64,000 nucleotides of DNA, taken from contig UQYQ01000007.1 in the NCBI GenBank assembly GCA_900545345.1, positions 1-64,000 on the forward strand, written 5' to 3'. Shown here in pieces: positions 7,995 through 16,376 of the stretch (within the stretch, counting starts at the first letter, position 1; every line of letters begins with the position of its first letter). The notes beneath the pieces were generated by a model. It was not told the DNA's origin. It did not search any database and saw only the letters and a list, made by a program, of their open reading frames with translations. Both the position numbers and the translations under genes were made by a program. This DNA is from an uncultured Ruminococcus sp. GTDB taxonomy: Bacteria; Bacillota; Clostridia; Oscillospirales; Ruminococcaceae.

Positions 7995-9314
7995 ATGATT
8001 AAAGTTGTAAAGTTCGGAGGAAGCTCGCTTGCAGATGCAAACCAGTTTAAGAAGGTTGCTGATATAATAAAAAGCGACAGTTCGAGAAAGTTTGTTATTC
8101 CGTCAGCACCCGGCAAACGGTTTGATGATGATATCAAAATCACTGATATGCTGTATTCCTGCTATTCAAAGGCAGCTAAAGGTCAGGACTTTGAAGATGA
8201 GTTTAAAGCTATAAAAGAAAGATATAACGGCATTATTAAAGAGCTTTCTCTTGATATTTCACTTGATGAAGAGTTTAACACAATAAGAGCATGCTTCACA
8301 CAAAAGGCCGGAAGAGATTATGCAGCTTCCAGGGGCGAATATTTAAACGGAAAGCTTTTGGCAAATTATTTGGGATTTGATTTTATTGATGCTGCCGATG
8401 TTATTTTCTTTGATGATAAGGGAGCATACGACAGTAATAAAACAGCTTTTGTCATGAAAGAGCGTTTAGAGGGTTTGGACCATGTTGTTATTCCGGGATT
8501 TTACGGTTCAATGCCTAATGATACGATAAAGACCTTTTCAAGGGGAGGCTCTGATATAACCGGTTCAATTGTGGCGTCTGTTGTTATGGCTGACATTTAC
8601 GAGAACTGGACCGATGTTTCGGGATTTTTAATAGCGGACCCTAGAATTATTGAAAACCCTATGCCTATTACATCAATTACTTATAAAGAATTGCGTGAGC
8701 TTTCTTATATGGGTGCAACTGTTTTGCATGACGAGGCTATTTTTCCTGTAAGAAAAGCGGGTATTCCTATTAACATAAAAAATACAAACAAGCCGGATGA
8801 TGTAGGAACAATGATTGTTGAGTCTACATCCCAAAAATCTGAGTATACAATTACAGGTATTGCAGGAAAGAAAGGCTTTGCCGTTATCAATATTGAAAAG
8901 GATATGATGAATTCAGAGCTTGGCTTCGGCAGGCGTGTTTTGGAAGTGTTTGAAAAGAACGGTGTTTCTTTTGAGCATATGCCGTCAGGTATAGACACAA
9001 TGAGTGTTATTGTTCACCTCGATGAATTCGCTGAAAAGGAGCAGGAAATCTTAGCAGGACTTCATAGAAATGTTCAGCCTGATTCTATCGAAATTGAAAC
9101 AGAGCTTGCACTTGTTGCTGTTGTGGGACGGGGAATGAAGTCTAACAGAGGAACTGCCGGCAGAATTTTTTCTTCACTTGCTCACAACCATGTGAATGTT
9201 AAGATGATTGATCAGGGGTCAAGTGAGCTTAACATAATTGTCGGTGTCAAAGAAGAAGACTTTAAAACTGCAATTAAAGCTATTTATGATATTTTTGTTT
9301 TACAAAAGCTTTAA
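7995..9314 (+). CDS. lysC: Aspartate kinase
   Basis: A 439-residue aspartokinase that phosphorylates L-aspartate at the head of lysine, threonine, methionine and diaminopimelate synthesis. The N-terminus has the KFGGSSLAD kinase motif. SRGGSDITGSI (about 182-192) binds substrate and LREL..MGAT..HDEA follows. Two ACT regulatory domains fill about residues 290-439 (ITGIAGKKGFAVINIEK and LVAVVGRGM), so feedback control by an end product is expected; which amino acid cannot be told. It follows the ApgM-type probable homoserine kinase. The start has no close Shine-Dalgarno; see the hairpin upstream. Confidence 0.93.
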   Translation: MIKVVKFGGSSLADANQFKKVADIIKSDSSRKFVIPSAPGKRFDDDIKITDMLYSCYSKAAKGQDFEDEFKAIKERYNGIIKELSLDISLDEEFNTIRACFTQKAGRDYAASRGEYLNGKLLANYLGFDFIDAADVIFFDDKGAYDSNKTAFVMKERLEGLDHVVIPGFYGSMPNDTIKTFSRGGSDITGSIVASVVMADIYENWTDVSGFLIADPRIIENPMPITSITYKELRELSYMGATVLHDEAIFPVRKAGIPINIKNTNKPDDVGTMIVESTSQKSEYTITGIAGKKGFAVINIEKDMMNSELGFGRRVLEVFEKNGVSFEHMPSGIDTMSVIVHLDEFAEKEQEILAGLHRNVQPDSIEIETELALVAVVGRGMKSNRGTAGRIFSSLAHNHVNVKMIDQGSSELNIIVGVKEEDFKTAIKAIYDIFVLQKL

Positions 9315-9334
9315 GCAGCGGTGACGATATAATT

Positions 9335-9370
9335 AACTCATGTTTTGTGTTTTGCAGGGCATGAGTTTTT
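9335..9370 (+). terminator. Terminator of lysC
   Basis: AACTCATG (9335-9342) pairs perfectly with CATGAGTT (9360-9367), and the downstream arm runs into T's. Confidence 0.75.
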
Positions 9371-9387
9371 ATTTTGCCAATCTATGC

Positions 9388-9417
9388 TTGACATTAATGT
9401 TATAATATAAGTATTAA
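9388..9417 (+). promoter_or_regulatory. Probable promoter of the DUF815 ATPase gene
   Basis: A perfect TTGACA is followed after 18 bases by TATTAA. A TATAAT seven bases after the -35 is too close to use. The leader (9425-9506) contains AATGCT..AGCATT directly before the GGACGGAG ribosome site. Confidence 0.45.
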
Positions 9418-9506
9418 TACAACAACGAGCTAATGCCCGGTCGTATCTAAATGATAGTGTAATGCTCGCTTATTGAAAAAATTTCAGCATTGGGACGGAG
9501 ATAAAA

Positions 9507-10709
9507 ATGGCAGATTTCAGTGGAATTTTAAACAGTGTTTCGTCACTGGTGATATTCAGAAATTTACTCAAAAATCAGGTCGTTGAAAAGTTTATTGAGC
9601 TTTTTAAATTAATCGATAACAATAAAACCGAACAAAATAATTTGATATATGCATATTCGGAAGCGGTAGGTGAACTTTACAAGCTCAGTGATAATTTGAC
9701 TGAGTATATGTTAAAAATCGTTTTAGAAGATGAAAACATATACATGCTTAAAAAGGGTGCAGGCGAAAAGATAGGCGTTCTTTTGGAAGAATGTTTAGCC
9801 AGCGAACTTATGACCCTTGAGAATCTTGCAAAGACTCAGAGCTGTAATATCATTGACACCATAGGGTATAAAGGATTTTTACCTAGATGGAAAACTGATG
9901 AGGATTTGGATTTTTCAAAGATTTATGCTGACAGAATTCATGAAATAAATAAGTTTGGATATGGAATGTATGCGAGAAATCATATTTTTATCATTAAAGA
10001 CGGAAAAATCAAACCTGTAAGTTATCCTGATACAACAAGGCTTTCACAGCTTTCGGGGTATGAGATGGAAAGACAGACGGTTATTGACAACACTCTTGCA
10101 CTTTTAAAGGGTAAGCCGGCTAATAATGTTTTGCTTTACGGAGATTGCGGAACAGGTAAATCTTCAACGGTCAAAGCTATTGCAAATGAATATAAAGACA
10201 AAGGATTAAGACTGATTGAGATTAAGAAAAAACAGCTCCATGAGATTCCGTCGATTGTTGAAACAGTTAGTAAAAATCCTTTGAAATTCATTTTGTTTAT
10301 TGATGACTTGTCATTTACCGAAGACGATGATGATTTCGCTGCTTTGAAAGCAATTTTAGAGGGAAGTGTTTCATCAACTGCCGATAATCTTGTTATATAT
10401 GCAACATCAAACCGCAGGCATTTAATAAAAGAATCATTTTCAAGCCGTGAGGGTGACGATATACATTTTAATGATACTATGCAGGAGCTTTTATCGTTGT
10501 CAGACAGATTTGGTATCAGGGTAGTTTTCCAAAAGCCCGATAAAAATCTGTATCTGAATGTTGTTGAAGATTTGGCTGAACAGTATAATCTGAGTATGCC
10601 GATTGAAGAGGTTAAGAAAAAAGCCGAAACTTTTGCTTTAGAACGGGGTGGACGCTCGCCGAGAGCGGCTAAACAGTTTATCGAGATGATTAAAGGAGCT
10701 GAAGAATAA
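9507..10709 (+). CDS. AAA+ ATPase, DUF815 family
   Basis: A 400-residue cytoplasmic ATPase. The N-terminal half (about 1-170) is helical with no known motif. The ATPase core has Walker A GDCGTGKS (212-219), Walker B KFILFIDDLSF (about 268-278), a sensor-1-like NLVIYATSNRRHL and an arginine-rich C-terminus (ERGGRSPRAAKQF). This order, especially TSNRRHL and GGRSPRAA, matches DUF815, a family common in Firmicutes and proteobacteria with no settled role. The ribosome site is GGACGGAG. The stop codon shares a base with the next gene's start, so the two are translationally coupled. Confidence 0.85.
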   Translation: MADFSGILNSVSSLVIFRNLLKNQVVEKFIELFKLIDNNKTEQNNLIYAYSEAVGELYKLSDNLTEYMLKIVLEDENIYMLKKGAGEKIGVLLEECLASELMTLENLAKTQSCNIIDTIGYKGFLPRWKTDEDLDFSKIYADRIHEINKFGYGMYARNHIFIIKDGKIKPVSYPDTTRLSQLSGYEMERQTVIDNTLALLKGKPANNVLLYGDCGTGKSSTVKAIANEYKDKGLRLIEIKKKQLHEIPSIVETVSKNPLKFILFIDDLSFTEDDDDFAALKAILEGSVSSTADNLVIYATSNRRHLIKESFSSREGDDIHFNDTMQELLSLSDRFGIRVVFQKPDKNLYLNVVEDLAEQYNLSMPIEEVKKKAETFALERGGRSPRAAKQFIEMIKGAEE

Positions 10710-11203
10710 TGGAACTTATTATAGTAAAAACTAAAAAACAAATTGATGAAACGGCACGGCTTGCCAACGAGATTTGGCATGAGCATTACAGCAGCATTAT
10801 TTCTGAAGAACAGATAGATTATATGGTCGAGAAATTTCAGTCTGCTGAGAAAATTTCAACTCAGATAAAAAAAGAAAATTATGAATATTATAATTTCGTT
10901 GAAGACGGAAAAAGCGTTGGATATTTCGGGTTTGTTGAACAAAATAATGATGTTTTATTTTTGTCGAAAATTTATTTGCTTAAATCAGAACGAGGAAAGG
11001 GCTTCTCAAGAAGAGCGTTTGAGTTTTTAAAAGAAGAAGCTAAAAAACGAGGACTTTCAAAAATATGGCTTACTGTTAACAAAAATAATAAGCACTCAAT
11101 AGAAATTTATAAAAAGTTCGGAATGTACATAGAACGCACTCAGGTTGCCGATATAGGTGACGATTTTGTTATGGATGATTATGTTTTTGTATATGATGTA
11201 TAA
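10709..11203 (+). CDS. GNAT-family N-acetyltransferase
   Basis: A 164-residue acyltransferase with the GNAT acetyl-CoA loop, visible as LLKSERGKGFSRRAFEFL (about 92-109), followed by the beta-strand LTVNKNNKHSIEIYKKFGM typical of motif B. It transfers an acetyl group from acetyl-CoA to an amine; the substrate cannot be predicted. It starts on the stop codon of the DUF815 ATPase (TAATG) and is followed by a terminator, making a two-gene operon. Confidence 0.85.
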   Translation: MELIIVKTKKQIDETARLANEIWHEHYSSIISEEQIDYMVEKFQSAEKISTQIKKENYEYYNFVEDGKSVGYFGFVEQNNDVLFLSKIYLLKSERGKGFSRRAFEFLKEEAKKRGLSKIWLTVNKNNKHSIEIYKKFGMYIERTQVADIGDDFVMDDYVFVYDV

Positions 11204-11228
11204 GAATAATTGTATTAATAATATAATT

Positions 11229-11265
11229 AAGAGCAGGAAAGATATAAAGTTCTCTGCTCTTTTTG
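11229..11265 (+). terminator. Terminator after the GNAT gene
   Basis: AAGAGCAG (11229-11236) pairs with CTGCTCTT (11254-11261), followed by TTTT. The remaining bases to 11402 show no gene. Confidence 0.75.
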
Positions 11266-11423
11266 GTTTAAGCTTATTTGTTTTAAAAAAATTTATCACA
11301 TTTTTAAGAACGATGTCATATAATAAATTATCATACCTTTTGCTCCCCGTTTTTTTAATGAAGGTGTTTAAAAAGTATTTATGCTGTCAACACTAATATC
11401 AAATGATAATGGGAGTGTTATGT

Positions 11424-11801
11424 GTGTCGGGTTATTTTGACAATGGAATTCATAGGGGAGAAATTTATTATGCTGATTTAAGTCCGGTTGTGGGTTCAGA
11501 ACAGGGCGGAATGCGGCCGGTACTTATTGTTCAAAACGATGTCGGAAACAAACACAGTCCAACTGTTATTGCAGCAGCGATAACAAGTAAAATGGACAAA
11601 GCCAAGCTTCCGACACATATTGCCGTGAATGCTTCAAGCTGCGGACTTGCGAAAAATTCGGTAGTGCTTTTGGAACAAATAAGAACTATAGATAAAACCC
11701 GCCTGAAAGAAAGAATGGGCGAGCTTGACACGGGTTCAATGTCAGCTGTAAACAGTGCACTGTCAATTTCATTCGGACTTGGCGGCGGTAACAGAACTTA
11801 A
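11424..11801 (+). CDS. MazF/PemK-type endoribonuclease toxin (NdoA-like), without visible antitoxin
   Basis: A type II toxin of the MazF family that cuts mRNA at short specific sequences. The sequence shows the conserved start RGEIYYADLSPVVGSEQGG, RPVLIVQND, AAAITSK and LLEQIRTIDK; the Arg of RPVL and the Thr of ITSK are the usual catalytic pair. The frame is open from an ATG at 11403, but GGGAG at 11411-11415 best serves a GTG at 11424, which also gives the usual N-terminus (125 residues). NdoA in Bacillus follows its antitoxin gene; here the bases upstream hold a terminator and no credible antitoxin ORF, so the toxin looks orphan. Confidence 0.88.
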   Translation: MSGYFDNGIHRGEIYYADLSPVVGSEQGGMRPVLIVQNDVGNKHSPTVIAAAITSKMDKAKLPTHIAVNASSCGLAKNSVVLLEQIRTIDKTRLKERMGELDTGSMSAVNSALSISFGLGGGNRT

Positions 11802-11915
11802 TTACTTATAATCGAATAAAATAATTCTGCTTGTGTTATACTTTAAATTTCGTCAATTTGTCAGGCAGATTTATAATTCTTTACTAATCCATGATTAACA
11901 TAGTAAGTATCATAT

Positions 11916-11952
11916 AAAAAATCCCTTCAAAATGCTATGAAGGGATTTTTTT
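11916..11952. terminator. Bidirectional terminator between mazF and ricT
   Basis: A long stem AAAAAATCCCTTCA with TGAAGGGATTTTTT around an 8-base loop serves both converging genes. Confidence 0.85.
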
Positions 11953-11954
11953 GT

Positions 11955-12818
11955 TTACTTATCCTCAAGTTCCTTTAATTCTTTTAGTTCTTCTTTATTA
12001 ATTCTGTTATTTCCGTCTTTTAGAACCTTAATATCGTCTTTAGAATAAGTATTTATTGCTTCGGTATCTGAATTTTTAACTCTTATTCTTCCGGTTAGCA
12101 TATTTGAGTCAACAACATTGCCTTTTCCGTCAGGAGTTTCTACATACGCACCTATTTTAGGAGTGATTTTAATCAATTCCTCATATCCGTCCTGCTCATA
12201 TTTTAAACAGCACATAAGTCTTCCGCATGTCCCTGAAATTTTTGTTGGGTTTAAAGATAAGCTTTGATCCTTTGCCATTTTGATAGAAACCGGCTGAAAA
12301 TCTCCTAAGAAAGATTTGCAGCAAAAAGGCCTGCCGCATATTCCGAGTCCGCCGAGCATTTTTGCTTCATCACGAACTCCGATTTGTCTTAATTCTATTC
12401 TTGTTCTGAATACAGAGGCTAAATCCTTGACAAGTTCTCTGAAATCAACCCTGTTTTCCGATGTAAAGTAAAAAAGCAGTTTGTTATTGTCAAATGTACA
12501 CTCAACATCAACGAGCTTCATACTAAGTCCGTGTTTTGCAATTTTCTCTTCACAGATTTTAAAAGCATCTGCTTCACTTTTTTTATTTTTTTCAATTTTC
12601 TCAAGGTCAGCTTTTGTAGCAACCCTTATGATACTTTTCAGCGGAGCAGTAAGCTCAGCGTCATCTATTTCACGGTTTGAAAGAACAACTTCACCGCATT
12701 CAACACCACGGGAAGTTTCTACAATCACCTTTTGTCCAACATCAATTTGAGTTCCCTTAGGTGAAAAGTAGTATATTTTCCCTACGCTTTTGAAGCGTAC
12801 ACCTATTATTTCAGACAT
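11955..12818 (-). CDS. ricT: PSP1-domain protein RicT (YaaT)
   Basis: A 287-residue protein of the RicT/YaaT family. In Bacillus it forms the Y-complex with RicA and RicF, which carries Fe-S clusters, helps RNase Y process mRNAs and affects entry into sporulation. The PSP1 domain is visible from the N-terminus (IIGVRFKSVGKIYYFSP) to about residue 215. The cysteine sets CGRPFCC and CGRLMCC (about 160-205) are the conserved cluster or metal ligands. The C-terminus is charged and lysine/glutamate rich. It follows holB after 57 bases, the same order as in the Bacillus holB-yaaT operon. Confidence 0.93.
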   Translation of the reverse strand: MSEIIGVRFKSVGKIYYFSPKGTQIDVGQKVIVETSRGVECGEVVLSNREIDDAELTAPLKSIIRVATKADLEKIEKNKKSEADAFKICEEKIAKHGLSMKLVDVECTFDNNKLLFYFTSENRVDFRELVKDLASVFRTRIELRQIGVRDEAKMLGGLGICGRPFCCKSFLGDFQPVSIKMAKDQSLSLNPTKISGTCGRLMCCLKYEQDGYEELIKITPKIGAYVETPDGKGNVVDSNMLTGRIRVKNSDTEAINTYSKDDIKVLKDGNNRINKEELKELKELEDK

Positions 12819-12875
12819 ATTATTCCTCCATCATTGTGCAAACGAATTTGCACCGAATATTTTTTATTGAAAAAT

Positions 12876-13859
12876 CTATAAAATCTCTTTTATCTCAGAA
12901 CATAAAGCATTCAATGCTAAGTTTAAATTGCCGTTTGAATTAATCCTGTCTATATATTTTGTGACTACAAAATAAAGTTTTCTTGCTTTCATTTTAGAAA
13001 TGCTTTCAGATAGTTTAATCGCTCCCTGTTTATATGTGCTGATGAGGATTTTTTCATCACAGCCGGCAGACGCAGACATTGCATCACGCAAAACTTCACA
13101 AATAAGATTTAAAACTAAAACAGTCATAGGCTTATCTCCGATAAGCTCACTCAGTTCTCTGAGCATTAAATATTCATCACATGAAATTATGGCGTCAGTA
13201 ATGCTTTTGGTTGTTTTTACAGCGTCAACTATGCTGTCATTATCTAAATAGTTTTTGCATCTTCCTATATTTCCGCCTAAAGTTTCAACCGCTTCTTTTA
13301 TGCTGTCACTGTCGTAGTTATATGAAAGAAGTGCTTGTACACATGAATCATTACTCACCTCATGCACAGGAAGAGATACAACTCTTGAAACAATTGTCGG
13401 AAGAAGCGAAGACCGTGAAGATGCAGTGAGAATAATTATACAATGGTCAGGCGGTTCTTCGATAAGTTTCAGCAGAGCATTTTGTGCCGTAACAAGGGTA
13501 TTGTCCATATCAGCGATAATGTAAACTTTGAATTTCCCTTCATTAGGCATTACAGGTGCATTCTGAACGATTTCACGAAATGTATCTATTTTATAATTAC
13601 TGCTTTTACCGCCGGCAACAGCATATATGACATCAGGGTGTGTTCTGTGCAAAATCATTCTGCATGATTTGCAGCTGCCGCATGGAACCCCTTTTTCGCT
13701 TTCACAAAGAACAGAAGCCGCAATATAATCAGCAGCGGTTTTCTTCCCAAGACCTTTTTCACCGTAAATAAGAAGTGATTTTACAATCCTGTCCTTTAAT
13801 ATCATAGAGCTTATTGTGTTTTTTATTATATTATTTTCATATAACGAAAAATTGTCCAT
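12876..13859 (-). CDS. holB: DNA polymerase III delta-prime subunit
   Basis: A 327-residue clamp-loader subunit that helps open and load the beta clamp during replication. The P-loop GEKGLGKK (33-40) is followed by the zinc-binding cysteines CESEKGVPCGSCKSC (about 52-66), then TFREIVQNAPVMP, NALLKLIEEPP and the SRSSLLPTIVSR motif that holds the clamp-loader SRC element in the form SRV. The C-terminal collar domain is more divergent. It sits between a decarboxylase of the YaaO type and ricT, preserving the Bacillus layout except that tmk is missing. Confidence 0.93.
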   Translation of the reverse strand: MDNFSLYENNIIKNTISSMILKDRIVKSLLIYGEKGLGKKTAADYIAASVLCESEKGVPCGSCKSCRMILHRTHPDVIYAVAGGKSSNYKIDTFREIVQNAPVMPNEGKFKVYIIADMDNTLVTAQNALLKLIEEPPDHCIIILTASSRSSLLPTIVSRVVSLPVHEVSNDSCVQALLSYNYDSDSIKEAVETLGGNIGRCKNYLDNDSIVDAVKTTKSITDAIISCDEYLMLRELSELIGDKPMTVLVLNLICEVLRDAMSASAGCDEKILISTYKQGAIKLSESISKMKARKLYFVVTKYIDRINSNGNLNLALNALCSEIKEIL

Positions 13860-13926
13860 AAAAATAACCTTTTAGAAATCAGTGAATTATATAAGCTGTC
13901 AGACGTGTTTTGCTTATATTATAGAT

Positions 13927-15324
13927 TTAATCATATTGTACCACATTTACATGAGAAATGCTATACCCTTTGAGCAAATTTATAGTGTTTCTGTCAAAAA
14001 CCTCTCCGCTGATTACAAGCGGTATGCACGGAGGGCATACAGATACAGGTGATGAACATACTCTTCCGAGTGCTTGTTCAAGAGGTACAGTTTCCGATTT
14101 GCAGAAAAAAGCTTCTCGGATTGATAATTTTTTTTCGTTTTTATGAAGAGAAAGCTTATGCTGCTTTTTATTAAAAGATTTGATATTAAAACTCTTTTTT
14201 ATATTTTTTAACGCTGATATGAGAATTTCAAAATCGTTATCATCATTCTCGGGTGAAACCATCAAAATAACCGATGAAGTATCAGCATATTCACAATAAA
14301 CATTATGTTTTTCAAGTTCGGCCATAAGCCGGTATCCGCTTAAGCCTGTGCTTTCGCTGATTAGAACAATTTTCAGCGGTTCGGTATTGTCATTATCAAT
14401 AATGTCAATGCCCAATGATTTAATTTTATTTTTGATTTCTTTTACTTTTTCACAGGTTTTGTTCAACTTATCTGTATATCTGCCGTCGCTTAACAGCTTG
14501 TTGCATAAATCAAGGGATTGTAAAATCAAATATGAAGGAGATGTAGTAGCAAAAAGCTGCATTGCTTCTTTTATATTTGATTTAATTTTGAATTCATCTT
14601 TTGTATTTTTTGAAATATGGAGATATGCTCCTCCTGTTAAACAAGAAAGTGTTTTGTGTGCAGAATCGCAGCACATATCAGCACCGAGATGCAAAGGATG
14701 CCGATTGTCTTTTAAAAAGTTGAGATATGCTCCGTGTGCATTATCAACAATTAGGGGAATATCATATTTTCTGCAAACTAAGGATAAGTTTTTTATATCA
14801 AGCATATTACCGATATAGTCGGGAGATGTAACATAAACAGCAGCCGGAAGCTCATTTTTTTGGTATGAGTTTAAAGCTTCTTCTAAATCTTTATCAGAAA
14901 GACTCATAGTACATATTGAAGACAGCTCTTTATTTGGATAGAGCCAGTCGACATCAATATCCAGTAACGCACAGGCATTGATAAATGATTTGTGAACATT
15001 TCTGGCAGCAAGGATTTTCTTGCTTCTATTACCTTTGGTAACAAGAAAAAGCATAGTTTTTATGCAAAGTGTGGAGCCCTCGGTTGAATACAGAGAAAAA
15101 GCAGAATCAAAAAGCTTGGAAGCATTTTTTTCACTTTGACCTATAATTTCCGAGTCTGATGCCGAGAATAGAAAATCAGCACCGGTGATTTCGGTGATAT
15201 CAAATGGCGTAATGCAATTTATTTCATCGGGACCTCTGCCCTTATGACCGGGCATATGAAACCTGATGGCGTTTTTATTTTTATAATCGTTTAAAAAATC
15301 AGAAATCGGTGTGTTCATCATCAA
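13927..15324 (-). CDS. Orn/Lys/Arg decarboxylase family protein (YaaO/SpeA-like)
   Basis: A 465-residue PLP enzyme of fold type I that removes the carboxyl group of a basic amino acid. The N-terminus has the family marker RFHMPGHKG, then FDITEITGADFL and STEGST. VTSPDYIGNMLDI and VDNAHGAY (aspartate for the PLP ring) precede CDSAHKTLSCLTGGAYLH, whose lysine should bind PLP. The C-terminal domain ends ISHVNVVQYD. It may act on arginine or lysine and feed polyamine synthesis; the substrate is not certain. The start overlaps the end of the upstream sigma-like gene by 26 bases, indicating one transcript. Confidence 0.88.
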   Translation of the reverse strand: MMMNTPISDFLNDYKNKNAIRFHMPGHKGRGPDEINCITPFDITEITGADFLFSASDSEIIGQSEKNASKLFDSAFSLYSTEGSTLCIKTMLFLVTKGNRSKKILAARNVHKSFINACALLDIDVDWLYPNKELSSICTMSLSDKDLEEALNSYQKNELPAAVYVTSPDYIGNMLDIKNLSLVCRKYDIPLIVDNAHGAYLNFLKDNRHPLHLGADMCCDSAHKTLSCLTGGAYLHISKNTKDEFKIKSNIKEAMQLFATTSPSYLILQSLDLCNKLLSDGRYTDKLNKTCEKVKEIKNKIKSLGIDIIDNDNTEPLKIVLISESTGLSGYRLMAELEKHNVYCEYADTSSVILMVSPENDDNDFEILISALKNIKKSFNIKSFNKKQHKLSLHKNEKKLSIREAFFCKSETVPLEQALGRVCSSPVSVCPPCIPLVISGEVFDRNTINLLKGYSISHVNVVQYD

Positions 15325-15628
15325 TAAAGCTCCTGAAATGAGTGTATTTTAACCGTTCGTAAATTCTATTTTTTGCTCTTTGAATTGTTCTTGATACTGT
15401 TGACTTGTTAACTCCGAATTCAAGAGCAATTTCTTGAATTTTCATATTGTTCATATAATACATAATGATATATTGTTTCTGAGTTTTTGTCAAATCGTCT
15501 TTTATTATTTCACGGAGAAATTTAATTATTTCTTTGTTTGTCGAGGAGGCATATTCACCTGTTTTCACCTTTTGTTCAGAATAAAGAAATTCTATAGGAA
15601 CACGCTTGTTAGTATACTTTTGCTTCAA
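15299..15628 (-). CDS. Sigma-70 region 4-like helix-turn-helix protein
   Basis: A 109-residue protein. Residues about 43-95 form a sigma-factor region 4 type HTH: LTKTQKQYIIMYYMNNMKI then EIALEFGVNKSTVSRTIQRA. No region 2 is present, so it is not a full sigma factor. It may be a small DNA-binding regulator or an anti-sigma-like partner. The start is TTG, with AGGGAG about 9 bases ahead. It lies 33 bases after the small gene that carries the SOS-type promoter, and overlaps the decarboxylase start. Confidence 0.75.
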   Translation of the reverse strand: MKQKYTNKRVPIEFLYSEQKVKTGEYASSTNKEIIKFLREIIKDDLTKTQKQYIIMYYMNNMKIQEIALEFGVNKSTVSRTIQRAKNRIYERLKYTHFRSFIDDEHTDF

Positions 15629-15661
15629 AAAATCATCTCCCTTTTGTTAATTGAATGCTGT

Positions 15662-15898
15662 TTAAGTTCTTTTTCCTGTTCGGGAAATGCTTGTATCTGA
15701 CTTCGGTTTAAAATAATTTTCTATCATCTTTGCACTATGCAAAACATCAAGATATTCGGAATAGAGCGTATCGGAAAGCTTTGATATTCTCTTTTTTTCA
15801 TTGATATCGTCAGTTTCTATGTCTTTAATTTTTAAAGATTCGATTTTCTGTTTGATTGCATCTGCAGTTTTCATATAAGCTCTGAATAAGTTTTCCAT
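15662..15898 (-). CDS. Small helical hypothetical protein, first gene behind an SOS box
   Basis: A 78-residue charged protein that I do not recognise. Residues about 1-65 look like a helical hairpin (ENLFRAYMKTADAIKQKIE and ISKLSDTLYSEYLDVLHSA), and the tail is basic. AAAGGA precedes the ATG. It is the first gene after the LexA-box promoter and is followed by the sigma-like gene, so it should be damage-inducible if the box is active. Confidence 0.65.
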   Translation of the reverse strand: MENLFRAYMKTADAIKQKIESLKIKDIETDDINEKKRISKLSDTLYSEYLDVLHSAKMIENYFKPKSDTSISRTGKRT

Positions 15899-15940
15899 AA
15901 TTTTTATGTCCTTTCTGAAATTGTCAAATTTGATTTATAT

Positions 15941-15954
15941 CGAACATATGTTCT
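15941..15954 (-). promoter_or_regulatory. LexA (SOS) box
   Basis: CGAACATATGTTCT matches the Gram-positive LexA consensus (CGAAC-N4-GTTCG) in both half-sites and centre length. It covers the expected transcription start of the minus-strand promoter next to it, the position where LexA blocks initiation. Confidence 0.85.
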
Positions 15955-15961
15955 ACATGTT

Positions 15962-15990
15962 ATGATAAATCAAGTTCCTGTATTTGTCAA
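15962..15990 (-). promoter_or_regulatory. Sigma-A promoter of the SOS-boxed operon
   Basis: Minus-strand TTGACA, a 17-base spacer and TATCAT. The predicted start (about 15955) abuts the LexA box. Confidence 0.8.
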
Positions 15991-16049
15991 TGGGTTTTCA
16001 TAAAAATAAAATTTCAGGGAATTTTTTTGGACTGATTATCTGACTTTCA

Positions 16050-16078
16050 TTGATTTTTATGGAATGTTGTGATAGAAT
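16050..16078 (+). promoter_or_regulatory. Sigma-A promoter of the DUF896 gene
   Basis: TTGATT, a 17-base spacer and TAGAAT. It has no LexA box inside it; the box at 15941 lies about 100 bases upstream. Confidence 0.75.
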
Positions 16079-16114
16079 AAATATCGGTTAAAAAATTTGA
16101 AAGGTTATGAAATA

Positions 16115-16342
16115 ATGGAGAAGAAAAAGCTTGACAGAATTTCTCAGCTTTACAGACTGTCAAAGCAGCGTGACTTGACAGAGGATGAATTAAAAGAACA
16201 GAAAGAACTTCGTGATGAATATCGCAGAGGATATGTCAGAAATCTTACGCAGCAGCTTGAACATACAGAGATTTTACGCCCTGACGGAACGAAGATAAAA
16301 GTTTCTGATATGAAAAGAAGCAAGGATTTTTCAAAAAATTAG
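16115..16342 (+). CDS. DUF896 family protein (YnzC/YozO-like)
   Basis: A 75-residue protein with the DUF896 pattern: KKLDRISQLYRLSKQRDLTE, EQKELRDEYRRGYVRNL and the C-terminal GTKIKVSDMK. It should form a two-helix bundle. In Bacillus subtilis the relative ynzC belongs to the LexA-controlled yneA-yneB-ynzC operon, which makes the nearby SOS box notable, though this gene has its own box-free promoter. The ATG at 16115 with GAAAGG ahead is preferred over an upstream TTG. The molecular role is unknown. Confidence 0.88.
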   Translation: MEKKKLDRISQLYRLSKQRDLTEDELKEQKELRDEYRRGYVRNLTQQLEHTEILRPDGTKIKVSDMKRSKDFSKN

Positions 16343-16376
16343 TTTGCCTATTAATATTATTAAAGGAAGTTGAGTA

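Noticed and set aside
15941..16342. LexA control of the DUF896 gene
   Set aside because: The box overlaps the minus-strand promoter and lies about 100 bases upstream of the separate plus-strand promoter. Suggestive given ynzC in Bacillus, but not supported by position.
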